Positions 52,553 through 62,316 are shown, counted from the stretch's first letter. The stretch is 64,000 nucleotides of DNA from Paraburkholderia sprentiae WSM5005 (GCF_001865575.2 NZ_CP017561.2:2170001-2234000); one strand, 5' to 3'. Program-made: numbers and translations. The notes: generated by a model from the sequence alone, not told the origin.

Positions 52553-53367
52553 GCGCAGTCTCGCTCCGCTTGCGGTCCAGCCAGTTCTCGCGCCGCCGCC
52601 TGAGCGCTGCGCTGCGCAGACAGCATGCGCCGCGTCAAACCTTGCACGACGACCGACACCACCGCCGCACACGCAAACCCCGTCGCCACGCCGTACAGCG
52701 GCAGCAGCATTGCCGTCACCGCGAAGAAAGCCGCCAACGAGCCGCGCCCGACCACCATGCCGCGCATCAGTAGGGCGACGAAGTCCGCGCCATGCGCACG
52801 CTGCGCCGACACCGCGAGCACGCTGCCGAGCAGCGGAAACACCGACAGCACACCACTCCACGCCGCACCCATCGATACCGACGTCGTCGTCACCGCCAGC
52901 GTCAGCAATGCGCCCGCGAGCATCCGCACGGCCAGATCCGCTCGCCCGACGCGCGCCGCCGGCACATGGCCGGTCGCGCGCGGCAAGCTGCCCTGCGACA
53001 CCGCGACGGCCACGCATGCGGCCGCCACCGCCCACCCCAGCGAGCCGGGCATGCGCACGATCAGCAGCGCCGCGCCGAGCCAGCCGGCCATGCCCGCGAC
53101 CAGCGCCAGCGGCCAGTCGAAGCGCCGGCAGGTCCACCCATAAGCAAGATTGAACGCCTCGGACGCGGCGATCGCGGCAATCGACGCCGCCGACGCCTGC
53201 GCCGCGAACGCGGGCCCGCGCTCGAGCGCGAGCAGCAGCACGATCGGTCCGGCGACGACCGGCAGCCCCGCGAGCCATCCCGCGACCGAGGGCCCCCAGA
53301 TACGCGCGGCCGCCGTCAGTGCGGCGAGAAAGGCCGGCACCAGCACGAGCTTCAGTGCGAGCAACAT
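52549..53367 (-). CDS. Hypothetical polytopic membrane protein
   Basis: 272 residues, strongly hydrophobic, with about eight to nine predicted helices (for example LLALKLVLVPAFLAALTAA, VAGPIVLLLAL, LAVRMLAGALLTLAVTT). No family motif recognised. It begins 2 bases after the stop of the TMEM175-like gene and overlaps the phosphodiesterase start by four bases, so the three genes form one operon. The tight coupling suggests a common role, possibly transport or envelope related, which is inference only. Confidence 0.75.
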   Translation of the reverse strand: MLLALKLVLVPAFLAALTAAARIWGPSVAGWLAGLPVVAGPIVLLLALERGPAFAAQASAASIAAIAASEAFNLAYGWTCRRFDWPLALVAGMAGWLGAALLIVRMPGSLGWAVAAACVAVAVSQGSLPRATGHVPAARVGRADLAVRMLAGALLTLAVTTTSVSMGAAWSGVLSVFPLLGSVLAVSAQRAHGADFVALLMRGMVVGRGSLAAFFAVTAMLLPLYGVATGFACAAVVSVVVQGLTRRMLSAQRSAQAAARELAGPQAERDCA

Positions 53368-53369
53368 GC

Positions 53370-53945
53370 TCAGGCCTCCAACACGTGTTCGATGCGCCGG
53401 TCCGGCACGAACCACCACGCGGCGGCGAGCGCGTACAGCGCGGCCGACGCCCACGGCACGACGAACGCGAGCCCGATGCCGGTCAGGTAAATGACGACGG
53501 AGACCTTGCCCTTGAAGTCCTTGCCGAGCGCTTTGGCCAGCGTCGACTCGCGGCCGTGCTGAAGGATCAGCGTGCGCGTCAGCATGAAATACGCGATCGC
53601 CGCCATGAACAGCACGATGCCGTACATCGCGGTCGGCCATGCGGCCAGATGGTTTTCGCCGACCCAGTGCGTGACGGCCGGCAGCAGCGACAGCCAGAAC
53701 AGCAGATGCAGATTCGCCCACAGCACCTTGCCGTTGACCTTCTGCACCGCATGGAACATGTGATGGTGATTGTTCCAGTAGATTCCGACGTAGACGAAGC
53801 TCAGCACGTAGGCGCAGAACACCGGCACCACCGGGCGCAGCGCCGCGAGATCGTGGCCTTCGGGCACCTTCAGCTCGAGCACCATGATCGTGATGATGAT
53901 GGCGATTACGCCATCGCTGAAGGCTTCGACGCGTCCCTTGCCCAT
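53370..53945 (-). CDS. TMEM175-family (DUF1211) membrane protein, candidate potassium channel
   Basis: 191 residues with six predicted helices. It begins MGKGRVEAFSDGVIAIIITI: the RxxxFSDGV motif is the signature of TMEM175, whose bacterial members form tetrameric potassium channels with a hydrophobic gate instead of a TVGYG filter. No TVGYG is present, as expected. The start at 53945 gives the family N terminus; the open frame reaches 54074. First gene of a three-gene operon with an unknown membrane protein and a phosphodiesterase. Confidence 0.88.
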   Translation of the reverse strand: MGKGRVEAFSDGVIAIIITIMVLELKVPEGHDLAALRPVVPVFCAYVLSFVYVGIYWNNHHHMFHAVQKVNGKVLWANLHLLFWLSLLPAVTHWVGENHLAAWPTAMYGIVLFMAAIAYFMLTRTLILQHGRESTLAKALGKDFKGKVSVVIYLTGIGLAFVVPWASAALYALAAAWWFVPDRRIEHVLEA

Positions 53946-54098
53946 GCTGCGATGTCCGGAAAATGAATGCGGTGGGGCGCACAGCCCGCCCGCGCCTTGC
54001 AGGTGAGGCGAGCCGCGCCGCTGCCGATTATCCGCGATGGTGCAAGGCTTTGTCGATGCGCGCGAGCCGGCCACGCGGATGGTGCGATCCGCCGCGAC

Positions 54099-54452
54099 TC
54101 ACGGGTAATACACCGCGAGCCACACGCTCGGCTCGGTGTCGCTCGTCCATGCGACGCGGTGCCGGCAATGCGCTTCGATCAGCATGTGATCGCCGGGCTT
54201 CATAGGATGCGGCTCGGCGTCGCCGGCGAATTCGAGCACCGCGGCGCCGGCGAGCAGCACGACCCATTCGGCGCGCGGGCTGTCGTACCAGAAGCCGGGC
54301 GGACTCGCGTGCCCGCTCGAAACGATCCGCTCGATCGTCACGCCGCCTTGTTCGACGAGCGCGTCGACACGCTCGTCGAGGGCGCCCCCGGATTGCGCGA
54401 CGGCATCGAACAGGTTGCCGCTGCTACGCGCGGGTTTGATCGAGCTTGTCAT
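54099..54452 (-). CDS. Cupin-domain protein
   Basis: 117-residue single-domain cupin. The core (about 40-110) includes GHASPPGFWYDSPRAEWVVLLAG and PGDHMLIEAHCRHRV, with His and Glu residues placed as in metal-binding cupins. Function not assignable. It starts 28 bases after the end of the flavoprotein gene on the same strand, so they may share a transcript. Confidence 0.85.
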   Translation of the reverse strand: MTSSIKPARSSGNLFDAVAQSGGALDERVDALVEQGGVTIERIVSSGHASPPGFWYDSPRAEWVVLLAGAAVLEFAGDAEPHPMKPGDHMLIEAHCRHRVAWTSDTEPSVWLAVYYP

Positions 54453-54480
54453 GTGCGAGTCGTGCGGGCGTCAAGGCCGC

Positions 54481-55878
54481 TCATCGCATCGGCTTCAGAC
54501 CATCGAGCAGCGTCGGCACCAGTTCGCTGATCGTCGGATGCACGTGCATCGCGTATTGCAACGTCGGATACGGCGCACCCGCGGTCATGATGTCGACGAA
54601 CGTATGGATCGCCTCGTCGCCCTCGATGCCGTGAATCGCCGCGCCGAGTATCTGTTTGCTGTGCGCGTCGACGAGCGCCTTCATAAAACCGTCGGTTTCG
54701 CCGCGCTCGCTCGCGCGGCCCACGCGCGACATCGGCATCGTCGCGATCAACGCTTCGCGGCCGCTCTTGCGCACCTCCTCCTCCGACATGCCCACGCGCG
54801 CGAGCGGCGGATCGACGAACACCGCATAGGTCATGATCCGCGTGTCGACGCTGCGCGCGCCGCCGTCGAGCAGGTTCGCCGCGACGATGTGGTAATCGTC
54901 GTAGGACGTATGCGTGAACGCGCCGCGGCCGTTGACATCGCCGATCGCCCAGATGCCCGGCGCGCTGGTGCGCAACTGGCCGTCGACGATGATCGTGCCG
55001 TGCCGGTCGGTCTCGATGCCGGCCGCGTCGAGACCCAGATCGTCGGTGTTCGGCCTGCGGCCGGTGGCCAACAGCAGGTGCGACGCCTCCATGGCCGGAA
55101 TGTTCTGATCGAAGCCGATGCACACGTCGTTCGGCCGATGCGCATGCGGCTCGACGCGGGTCGGCTGCACGCCGAAATGAAACTCGATGCCCTCGCGCGC
55201 GAGCACCTGCTGCACCGACTCCGCCAAATCGGCATCCTCACGATTGAGCACGCGCTCGCCGCGCACGAGCACGCTGACGCGGCTCCCGAAGCGGCGAAAC
55301 ACCTGCGCGAATTCGAGCGCGATATAGCTGCCACCGACGATCACCAGATGATCCGGCAACGCGGTCAGTTCGAGCAGCGTCGAGTTCGTGTAGTACGGAA
55401 TCCGCTGGATGCCTTCGAGCGGCGGCACGACGGCGCGCGTGCCGGTGTTGATGAAGACCTCGTCGGCGCTGAGCTCGTTCAGCAGTTGGCCGTCACGCCC
55501 GCTGATCACGAGCGTGCGCGCGCTGGTGAAGCGCGCGTGGCCGTTGAATACCGTGACGTTTTGCGTGCCGCGCAGCCATTTTTCGACGCCGTTGCGCGAC
55601 TGTCCGATGATCTGGTCTTTGCGCGCCTTAACGGCGGCGAGATCGACGCTGACGGAGCCCACCTGCACGCCGAGGTCCGCCGCATGGCGCGCCACGTGCG
55701 CCGCGCGGGCGCTCGCCACATAGGATTTGGTCGGCGTGCAGCCAACGTTGACGCAAGTGCCGCCAAACTCCGCGCGTTCGATCACCGCGGTGCGGCGGCC
55801 ACTTTGAGCGAGGCGCACGGCGAGCGGCGAACCGCCTTGTCCGGTACCGATCACGGCTGCGTCGAAGTGCTGTGACAT
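54481..55878 (-). CDS. MerA-like FAD-dependent pyridine nucleotide-disulfide oxidoreductase
   Basis: 465-residue flavoprotein. FAD motif AVIGTGQGGSPLAVRLA at the N terminus, redox disulfide GGTCVNVGCTPTKS, NAD(P) motif IVGGSYIALEFA, and the C-terminal dimerisation domain with GIEGDEAIH and HPTISELVPT, whose His is the catalytic base. It resembles mercuric reductase in the core, but the N-terminal NmerA domain and the C-terminal vicinal Cys pair that binds Hg(II) are both absent. No mer operon is adjacent. Probably a general reductase; substrate unknown. Confidence 0.85.
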   Translation of the reverse strand: MSQHFDAAVIGTGQGGSPLAVRLAQSGRRTAVIERAEFGGTCVNVGCTPTKSYVASARAAHVARHAADLGVQVGSVSVDLAAVKARKDQIIGQSRNGVEKWLRGTQNVTVFNGHARFTSARTLVISGRDGQLLNELSADEVFINTGTRAVVPPLEGIQRIPYYTNSTLLELTALPDHLVIVGGSYIALEFAQVFRRFGSRVSVLVRGERVLNREDADLAESVQQVLAREGIEFHFGVQPTRVEPHAHRPNDVCIGFDQNIPAMEASHLLLATGRRPNTDDLGLDAAGIETDRHGTIIVDGQLRTSAPGIWAIGDVNGRGAFTHTSYDDYHIVAANLLDGGARSVDTRIMTYAVFVDPPLARVGMSEEEVRKSGREALIATMPMSRVGRASERGETDGFMKALVDAHSKQILGAAIHGIEGDEAIHTFVDIMTAGAPYPTLQYAMHVHPTISELVPTLLDGLKPMR

Positions 55879-56008
55879 GGCAACTCTCCCCGGCTGGGTG
55901 CAGGTCGTAGCATCTTACGCTCAGTGCCACGCGCTGCCATGCCATGTCTGATTGTGCGGGCGCTTGGGGGATGACTGCGTTGTTACTGCGCTTGCTCCGC
56001 GGGACTTC

Positions 56009-56197
56009 TCAGCCGTGGCAATGAACCGCGCAAATTAATTCGCGCGAACGTTGCAGCGCGGCGTGCGCGCCGCGCGCCGCGAATACCCAGCCAACCTGGC
56101 CGAGATTGAAGTCCTGCGACACCATCACCTGCATGAGCGCGACCATCGGCAGCACGACCGCTGGCCGGTAAAGCTGGTTTCTGAGCAACTCTGACAT
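56009..56197 (-). CDS. Small hypothetical protein
   Basis: 62 residues starting MSELLRNQLYRP, with one hydrophobic stretch (VVLPMVALMQVMV) and an Ala/Arg-rich C-terminal half. A GGGGG run precedes the ATG. An ATG at 56209 would add four residues. No family recognised. Coding status is plausible from codon bias and ribosome site, not certain. Confidence 0.42.
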   Translation of the reverse strand: MSELLRNQLYRPAVVLPMVALMQVMVSQDFNLGQVGWVFAARGAHAALQRSRELICAVHCHG

Positions 56198-56332
56198 GAC
56201 GACCCCCATCGCGGGGCGCCGCTGCGGCACCGCGCACCCATAACGTTTCGATGGGGGAATTTTAGGGACTGCGTTGCCGCCGATAAATAGCGGCAACGCG
56301 AAGTCACTTGTTCGGCAATCTGAACAATCGCA

Positions 56333-58648
56333 TCAGGACGCGTTCGCCATGCCGATCATCTGCGCGTCGCACAGCGTGCGCGCATACGCACTCGCGCCCA
56401 CCGGCCGGCTGTACAGATAGCCCTGCTGCTTGTCGCAATCGATCGCGCGCAGGAATGCGGCCTGCTCGACGGTCTCGACGCCCTCGGCGGTGACGTTCAT
56501 GCCGAGCGAGTGCGCCATCGCGACGACCGCCTGGGTGATCGCGATCGAATCGCGATGATCGGGCAGCCCCGCGACGAACGAGCGGTCGATCTTCAGGTTA
56601 TGCAGCGGAAAGCGCTTCAGGTAGGACAGCGACGAATAGCCGGTGCCGAAGTCGTCGACCGAGACGCGCACGCCCATCGCGTTCAGCGCGCTCAGCATCG
56701 GCAACACGGTGTCGCTGTCGCTCATCAGCAGCCGCTCGGTGATCTCGAGTTCGAGCGCGGACGGTTCGAGCCCGGAGCGCGCAAGACAGCGTTCGATGCG
56801 CGCGAGCAGCCCGTCGTTGAACTGCCGCGGCGACAGGTTCACCGCGACGATCAGATGGGGCGCCAACGTCCGCCGCCACTGCGCGACCTGCTCGCAGGCG
56901 CGTTCGAGCACCCAGTCGCCGATCTCGACGATCAGACCGGCGTCCTCGGCGACCGGAATGAATTCGCCCGGCGACACGTTGCCAAGCTCGCTGTTGTACC
57001 AGCGCAGCAGCGCTTCCGCGCCGATCGTGCGGCCGCTCTGGCTATCGACGATCGGTTGATACACGAGGCTCAGCTCGTGGGCGGCGAGCGCGCGGCGCAG
57101 CGACTGCTCGATCGTGAAACGCCGCTGCAGATGCTGGTTCAGCTCGGCGGTGAAGAACTGGAAGTTGTTGCGGCCGCGCTGCTTGGCGTGATACATCGCC
57201 GAGTCGGCGTTGCGCATCAGCGTCGCGACGTCCTGACCGTCCTCCGGAAAAAGGCTGATGCCGATCGACGCGCCCAGGTAGTACTCGTTGCCGGCCACCG
57301 CGAACGGCACCGCGATCATGTCGAGAATGCGGTGCGCGAGGCCGATCAGCTCGCCGGTATTGCCGTACGCGCTGGCGACGATCACGAACTCGTCGCCGCC
57401 GGCGCGCGCGAGCGTGTCGCTGCGCCCGACGCAGGCCGACAGCCGCTCGGCGACGCTGCGCAGCAAGGCGTCGCCGGCCTCGTGACCGGCGGTGTCGTTG
57501 ACCTTCTTGAAGCCGTCGAGATCGACGAACAGCACCGCGACGCTGGCGAACTCACCACCATGGTCGCCAGCGGCGCGCGGCGCGAACAGGTCGTGCATCC
57601 GCTCGGTCAGATAAGCGCGGTTGTAGAGACCCGTCAGGGAATCGCGCGTGGCGAGGTACTTCAGTTGGCGCTGCGCCTCGCGCACCGGCCCGATGTCGGA
57701 AAACGAAATCAGCACTGAGTCCGGCTCACTGTCGCCGGGACGCAGGATCGGCACGACGTTCTCCGTGATCCACACGACTTCGCCGCTCGTCAATTCGAGG
57801 CCGACCGTCACGCCGAGCATCGGTTTGCCGGTCGCAAAGACCTGCGAGACCGGACGGTTGTCTTCACCGATGACCGAGCCGTCCTCGCCGAACGCACGTG
57901 TCATCACGGTCCCCATGCTGCGGCCGACCACCTCCGGTGTCACGTGCAGCATGCGTTGTGCACTTGGATTGCAGGCGAGCACGATGCCGGTGCGCGACTG
58001 CACGACGATGCCCTCGCTCAGATGATCGACGACCAGCCGGTGGCGCTCCTCGCTATGCGCGAGGCGCCGCGCCATCGCGTCCTGATGAACCGCGAGGCCG
58101 ACGCTGCTGCCGATGTCGCGCAGCATCGCCTCTTCCTCGGCCGTCGGACGGCGGGTGGCACGATAGTAGACGGCGAAGGCGCCGAGCACGATGCCGGCGT
58201 CGTTTTCGAAGGGCACCGACCAGCATGCGCGCAGGCCGTGCGGCAACGCCAGGTTCCGGAAGTTTTCCCATAGCGGATCGGATTCGATGTCGTCGACGAT
58301 CACCAGACGCCGCTCGAACATCGCGGTGCCGCACGATCCGGCGCGCGGACCGATCGCGGCGCCCTCGATCGCGGCGCTGAACGCGGGCGGCAGCGACGGC
58401 GCGCCGCCGACGCGCACATGTACGCCGTCCGGGTCGAGTAGCAGGATCGAGCAACACGCGCCGTCGCCGAGCAGCGCCTCGGCGCGACGGCAGACTTCGT
58501 CGAGCAGCTCGGGCAGCGGCGCGTTGCGAGTGATCAGCCGCAACACGCTGCGCTCCGATGCGAGTACTTCCTCGGCCCGTTCCAGCCGATAGCGCGCGCC
58601 TTCCGGCGCGGCGGTCGTCGTGCCACGTGATGTCGCTTCGCAAATCAT
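56333..58648 (-). CDS. GAF-PAS-GGDEF-EAL cyclic-di-GMP signalling protein
   Basis: 771 residues: GAF domain (about 25-185), PAS domain (about 205-315), GGDEF diguanylate cyclase (about 330-490, ARAGGDEFVIV with all five signature residues), EAL phosphodiesterase (about 505-755, AEALLRWY with intact EAL and DDFGTGYSS). Both catalytic motifs look intact, so it may make or degrade cyclic di-GMP. No transmembrane segment, so the sensor is cytosolic. Start uncertain: ATG 58648 has a G-rich upstream; ATG 58672 and TTG 58678 are in frame. Confidence 0.92.
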   Translation of the reverse strand: MICEATSRGTTTAAPEGARYRLERAEEVLASERSVLRLITRNAPLPELLDEVCRRAEALLGDGACCSILLLDPDGVHVRVGGAPSLPPAFSAAIEGAAIGPRAGSCGTAMFERRLVIVDDIESDPLWENFRNLALPHGLRACWSVPFENDAGIVLGAFAVYYRATRRPTAEEEAMLRDIGSSVGLAVHQDAMARRLAHSEERHRLVVDHLSEGIVVQSRTGIVLACNPSAQRMLHVTPEVVGRSMGTVMTRAFGEDGSVIGEDNRPVSQVFATGKPMLGVTVGLELTSGEVVWITENVVPILRPGDSEPDSVLISFSDIGPVREAQRQLKYLATRDSLTGLYNRAYLTERMHDLFAPRAAGDHGGEFASVAVLFVDLDGFKKVNDTAGHEAGDALLRSVAERLSACVGRSDTLARAGGDEFVIVASAYGNTGELIGLAHRILDMIAVPFAVAGNEYYLGASIGISLFPEDGQDVATLMRNADSAMYHAKQRGRNNFQFFTAELNQHLQRRFTIEQSLRRALAAHELSLVYQPIVDSQSGRTIGAEALLRWYNSELGNVSPGEFIPVAEDAGLIVEIGDWVLERACEQVAQWRRTLAPHLIVAVNLSPRQFNDGLLARIERCLARSGLEPSALELEITERLLMSDSDTVLPMLSALNAMGVRVSVDDFGTGYSSLSYLKRFPLHNLKIDRSFVAGLPDHRDSIAITQAVVAMAHSLGMNVTAEGVETVEQAAFLRAIDCDKQQGYLYSRPVGASAYARTLCDAQMIGMANAS

Positions 58649-58777
58649 AATTGCGCCCCCCCAACCCAACATCGGCAAGTAAGTGTACGCGGCACACCGG
58701 GGTTTACGCTAAGTCAGCGCGAAAATCTGCCATGTATCGCATGCGGACGGTTGCGGGGGTGACGGCGGGGTCAGGCT

Positions 58778-59455
58778 TCAATGGTTGCCACCGCCTCTCG
58801 GAGGGCGCGTTCCGCCGCCACCACCGGGTCCACCGCCTTGGTGGCCGCCTTGGGACCCGCCGTGATGACCGCCAGCAGGACGATTGCCGCCGCCCGGCGG
58901 ATGACCGCCTCCGCCGCCTTGCGGTGCGCCGGGAGGACGCCCGCCGGCGTTGCCCGGATGCGGTCCCCCCGGCGCACGCCCGCCGCCATGCCCAGGCGGC
59001 GGCCGCCAGTTCGGTGGCGGATGCCCGGCGCCGGGTCGCGGCGGCGGGGGCGGCGCATGACGCGCCCAGCGAGATCGCTGGCCGTACCACGGCTGCCCGC
59101 GATAGTAGTTGCCCCAGTAATCGTTGATCGAGAACGCGAGGATCGGCAAGCCGAGCGCGGCGCCGTAGTTCAGCGGCATGTTGCCGCCCTGGTACGGCGA
59201 ACTGAGCCGCGATGCATACACCCAGCCGCGCAGATTCGGCGCGGCGACGTCGCACCACTGATAGTTGCTCAGGCACCCCATCACCGTCACCGGAACCCCA
59301 CCCGGCAGTTGCGCGACGATCGGGTAGTCGGTCGCCGGGCCCGCGCGCACGTTGGTTCCGCTGTTCGTATAGGCCTGCGACTGCGCGCTGGCCACACCGG
59401 GCAAAGTGAGCAGGCCGGCTGCCACCGAAAGACCGGCCACCAGTTGTCGTTTCAT
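58778..59455 (-). CDS. Secreted SH3-domain protein with Gly/Pro/His-rich tail
   Basis: 225 residues. Signal peptide MKRQLVAGLSVAAGLLTLPGVASA with cleavage after ASA, a bacterial SH3 domain (about 28-90, NVRAGPATDYPIV ... NLRGWVYASRL), then a long low-complexity tail from about residue 120 made of Pro, Gly, His and Arg. SH3b domains often bind cell-wall peptides. The start at 59455 has GGGAG upstream; an ATG at 59467 adds four residues. The tail resembles that of the lipoprotein at 4755. Confidence 0.82.
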   Translation of the reverse strand: MKRQLVAGLSVAAGLLTLPGVASAQSQAYTNSGTNVRAGPATDYPIVAQLPGGVPVTVMGCLSNYQWCDVAAPNLRGWVYASRLSSPYQGGNMPLNYGAALGLPILAFSINDYWGNYYRGQPWYGQRSRWARHAPPPPPRPGAGHPPPNWRPPPGHGGGRAPGGPHPGNAGGRPPGAPQGGGGGHPPGGGNRPAGGHHGGSQGGHQGGGPGGGGGTRPPRGGGNH

Positions 59456-59759
59456 TCGTTCTCCCATTTTCGACGGCCGCTTTCGACCGGGCTGGCCATG
59501 GGCCCCCACTTCCTATATAGACGTTGCGCCCACTACATGACATGCGAACCTGCGCCAGCGCCGATCGAAGCCGCTCGGTACCGCCGCCGCGCCGCGCCCG
59601 CGCCCGTCGCGCTCACGTCCGGCAGAATGCCCGCCGACAACCGGCGCGGCAACATCTGGTAACGACCGGCCCGAACTCCCGCGTTGTTCGGACCTCCGCG
59701 CCGCGCGCGACCGGTCGATCATCGGCGGCATCGTCAATCGATGCACCACCGGGAACCCG
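59456..59759. other. Divergent intergenic region
   Basis: 304 bases between the SH3 gene and the LprI-like gene. A TATATAG at 59514-59520 could be the -10 region for the SH3 gene on the minus strand. No further gene. Confidence 0.45.
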
Positions 59760-60353
59760 ATGAACCTCTTCCGCTCGCTTCTGATCGCCGGACTGCTGCT
59801 CGCGCATTCCTACGCCAACGCCACGAGCTTCGACTGTCAGCGCGGCCGCTCGCCGACCGAGCGCATGATTTGCGGCGACGCCGCCCTCTCGACGCTCGAC
59901 GACACCTTGGGCGAACTCTACTGGAAGGCACGTCGGCGAGTCGCCCAGCGCCGCGCGTTCATCGACGACAGCGACAGCAAGTGGGCCTGGCGCGAAGCGA
60001 ACTGCCGCGACGCTGCCTGTTTGCGGACGTGGTACGCGACACGTATCGACGAATTGCAGCGGCTGCTGGCGAGCTGGTCGAGCGGCGCGCGGCATGCGGC
60101 GTCCGTCGATGCGCAAGCGAACGCGGACGCGTCGACGCTGCAATGCACGGCCGCGAAGCCCGGCCTCGTCGTGAACGAGCAGTGTGCGAGCGTGTTCGGC
60201 CAGTCCGGCAAGCGGTGGAAATATCAGCCGCGTGACGCCGACTGGTTCTGCGGCGTGGCCACGCTCGCGGCGGCGGACATGACGCCATTGCAAGCCCCAG
60301 CGCAGATGCAGATGCAGACGCAACGGCAGGTGCAGGCGAGCGCCGGGCAATGA
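59760..60353 (+). CDS. Secreted LprI-like (lysozyme inhibitor domain) protein
   Basis: 197 residues. Signal peptide (MNLFRSLLIAGLLLAHSYANA) then the LprI/DUF1311-type domain (about 22-95) with FDCQRGRSPTERMICGDAAL and conserved cysteines that also include EANCRDAACLRTWY. A second Cys-containing part (about 125-170) and a Gln/Met-rich tail follow. Members of this domain family include lysozyme inhibitors, so a periplasmic envelope role is likely; inhibition is not shown. It is convergent with the winged-helix gene. Confidence 0.8.
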   Translation: MNLFRSLLIAGLLLAHSYANATSFDCQRGRSPTERMICGDAALSTLDDTLGELYWKARRRVAQRRAFIDDSDSKWAWREANCRDAACLRTWYATRIDELQRLLASWSSGARHAASVDAQANADASTLQCTAAKPGLVVNEQCASVFGQSGKRWKYQPRDADWFCGVATLAAADMTPLQAPAQMQMQTQRQVQASAGQ

Positions 60354-60435
60354 GACGGCGAGACCCGCTGGCAACGACCGCTGTCATCGCGCGTGCCGAA
60401 CGAATGGCGCGTCGGCGGCAGTTTCGCCGGGCGGC

Positions 60436-60729
60436 TTAGTCGGCGGCGGCGGACGGCTCGCCGCCCTGTTGCGTGCCGAACAGTTCCGCGCAAAGCTGCG
60501 CGCCGATTTCACTCAGCGACGCCGCCCCGGTGCCATCGTCGTGGAACATCGTGTCGACGAGACCGCCGTCCGCGAGCGCCGTCAATTGCCGCCGCAGGCT
60601 GCTCATCGGCACGCCCGCCTGCTTCGAGAGCTTCGCGAGCGACCACGAGCGCCGGGGCGTCTCACGGTGCGCGCGCCATAGCTGCGCGAGTATCGCGGCG
60701 AGCTGCGGGTCGATGTCGTCGTCGTTCAT
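60436..60729 (-). CDS. Small winged-helix regulator-like protein
   Basis: 97 residues starting [22 protein letters not shown] winged-helix core at about 20-75 ([32 protein letters not shown]) resembles ArsR/MarR-type DNA-binding folds. No metal-binding cysteines. It starts 46 bases after the MocR-type gene ends, so the pair is likely one operon. Target unknown. Confidence 0.75.
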   Translation of the reverse strand: MNDDDIDPQLAAILAQLWRAHRETPRRSWSLAKLSKQAGVPMSSLRRQLTALADGGLVDTMFHDDGTGAASLSEIGAQLCAELFGTQQGGEPSAAAD

Positions 60730-60775
60730 GCGCGTCTCCTTGTCGTGATTGTCAATTGCATCGGCACCGCGCCGT

Positions 60776-62209
60776 TCACGCCATCCGCGTGGCAAGCTCA
60801 CCGAGCGTTTTCAATGCCGCCTCGGCCTGCGCGGTCCACGGATAGCTGTAGTTGAGCCGGATAAAGTGCCGAAAATCGTTGCGCGTCGAAAACATCATGC
60901 CCGGCCCGACCGTGATCCCGCGTTCGAGCGCCGCCTGATAAAGCCGCATCGAATCGATCGTCGCCGGCAGTTCGACCCACAGCACGTAGCCGCCCCGCGG
61001 CGTCGACACGCGCGTGCCGACCGGGAAGAAGCGCAGGACCAGCGCGCTCATGATGCTCGCCTGCTGCCGGTACACGCGGCGCAGGTGCCGCAGATGCCGG
61101 TCGTAGCCGTCCTGGCGCAGATAATCGGCGACCGCGACCTGCGGCACCGACGGCGTCGTCAGCGTATTCAGGAACTTGAGCTTCTCGACCTGCGCGCGAT
61201 ACCGCCCCGGCAGCGCCCAGCCGATCCGGTACGACGCCGTCAGGCTTTTCGAAAACGACGCGCAATGCAGCACGAGCCCTTGGGTGTCGAAGGTCTTCAG
61301 CGTCGACGGCCGCGTGTCGCCGAAATACAGCTCCTGGTAGACGTCGTTCTCGATCGCCGGAATCTCGTGCGCGGCCAGCAGTTCGACCAGTTGCCGCTTG
61401 CGCTCGTCGGACATGCAAAAACCGAGCGGATTCTGGAAGTTCGGCATCACCATACATGCGGCGATCTTCTGCCGCGCGATCACTTTCGCGAGCGCGTCGA
61501 TGTCGATGCCGTCGACCGGATGCGTCGCCACCTCGATCGCGCGCATGCCGAGCCGCTCAATCGCGTGCAGCATCGCGTAGTAAGTCGGCGATTCGACCGC
61601 GACGGTGTCGCCCGGCTTCGCCACCGCCTGCAGGCTCAGGTTGATCGCCTCGGTCGCGCCGAGCGTGATCACGATCTCGCCCGGATCGACCGGCAGACCG
61701 TTGTCCGCGTAGCGCCGAGCGATCTGCCGGATCAGCTCGGGGTTGCCCGGCGGCAGATCGTCGATCAGGTTCCAGCTCGCGTGACGCCGCGCGATCGCGT
61801 TGGCGTACTGGTTGATGCGCCGCCACGGGAACAGCGACGGGTCCGGATACGGCGAGCCGAACGGCACGGCGTCGTGGGCGCGGATGCTGCGCAGTGTCGA
61901 CAGCACCAGCCGGCTCACGTCGACCGTCGCAGGCACCGGCGGCGGCGCGGACTTGCCGCCCGCGCGTGCCGCGGCGGGCGCCGGTGCGAGCGCCCGCGCC
62001 GCGGCGTCGCGCACGAAATAGCCGGACTGCGGCCGGGTCTCCACGATGCCGCGGCTCTCCAGCAGCGCATACGCATGCAGCACCGTCTTGATGCTGACGC
62101 CGTGCTGGTGGCTCGCCTGACGCACCGACGCGATCCGCTCGCCGGCCGCGAACACGCCACGGCGCACGGCTTCGGTGATTTCGTCGGCGAGTTTTTCGTA
62201 GAGCTTCAT
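60776..62209 (-). CDS. MocR-type GntR-family regulator with aminotransferase domain
   Basis: 477 residues: N-terminal GntR winged helix (about 1-70; [28 protein letters not shown]), an Ala/Pro linker, then a type-I aminotransferase-like domain (about 110-470) with the PLP lysine in [15 protein letters not shown] and the conserved PNFQNPLGF and [10 protein letters not shown] segments. The start at 62209 gives [11 protein letters not shown]; the frame extends far upstream by GC bias. Divergent from the molybdoenzyme gene at 62370 with 160 bases between, which makes that gene the most likely target. Confidence 0.9.
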   Translation of the reverse strand: MKLYEKLADEITEAVRRGVFAAGERIASVRQASHQHGVSIKTVLHAYALLESRGIVETRPQSGYFVRDAAARALAPAPAAARAGGKSAPPPVPATVDVSRLVLSTLRSIRAHDAVPFGSPYPDPSLFPWRRINQYANAIARRHASWNLIDDLPPGNPELIRQIARRYADNGLPVDPGEIVITLGATEAINLSLQAVAKPGDTVAVESPTYYAMLHAIERLGMRAIEVATHPVDGIDIDALAKVIARQKIAACMVMPNFQNPLGFCMSDERKRQLVELLAAHEIPAIENDVYQELYFGDTRPSTLKTFDTQGLVLHCASFSKSLTASYRIGWALPGRYRAQVEKLKFLNTLTTPSVPQVAVADYLRQDGYDRHLRHLRRVYRQQASIMSALVLRFFPVGTRVSTPRGGYVLWVELPATIDSMRLYQAALERGITVGPGMMFSTRNDFRHFIRLNYSYPWTAQAEAALKTLGELATRMA

Positions 62210-62287
62210 GCGGTTCGGGCGGCTTCGGGTAGCTTCCGGCGGTTTCAGATACCGTCCCGGCACTGTACTCCTATTCTTTCCGATTTT

Positions 62288-62316
62288 CTGTGTCCGATCA
62301 GATTTGTGGAACACAG
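62288..62316. promoter_or_regulatory. Inverted repeat in the divergent region, candidate operator
   Basis: CTGTGT (62288-62293) and ACACAG (62311-62316) form a 6-bp inverted repeat with a 17-base spacer, in the most AT-rich part between the MocR-type gene and the molybdoenzyme gene. Assignment to the regulator is a guess from position. Confidence 0.3.

Noticed and set aside
54481..55878. Mercury resistance locus
   Set aside because: The flavoprotein lacks mercury-binding cysteines and there are no merR, merT or merP genes.
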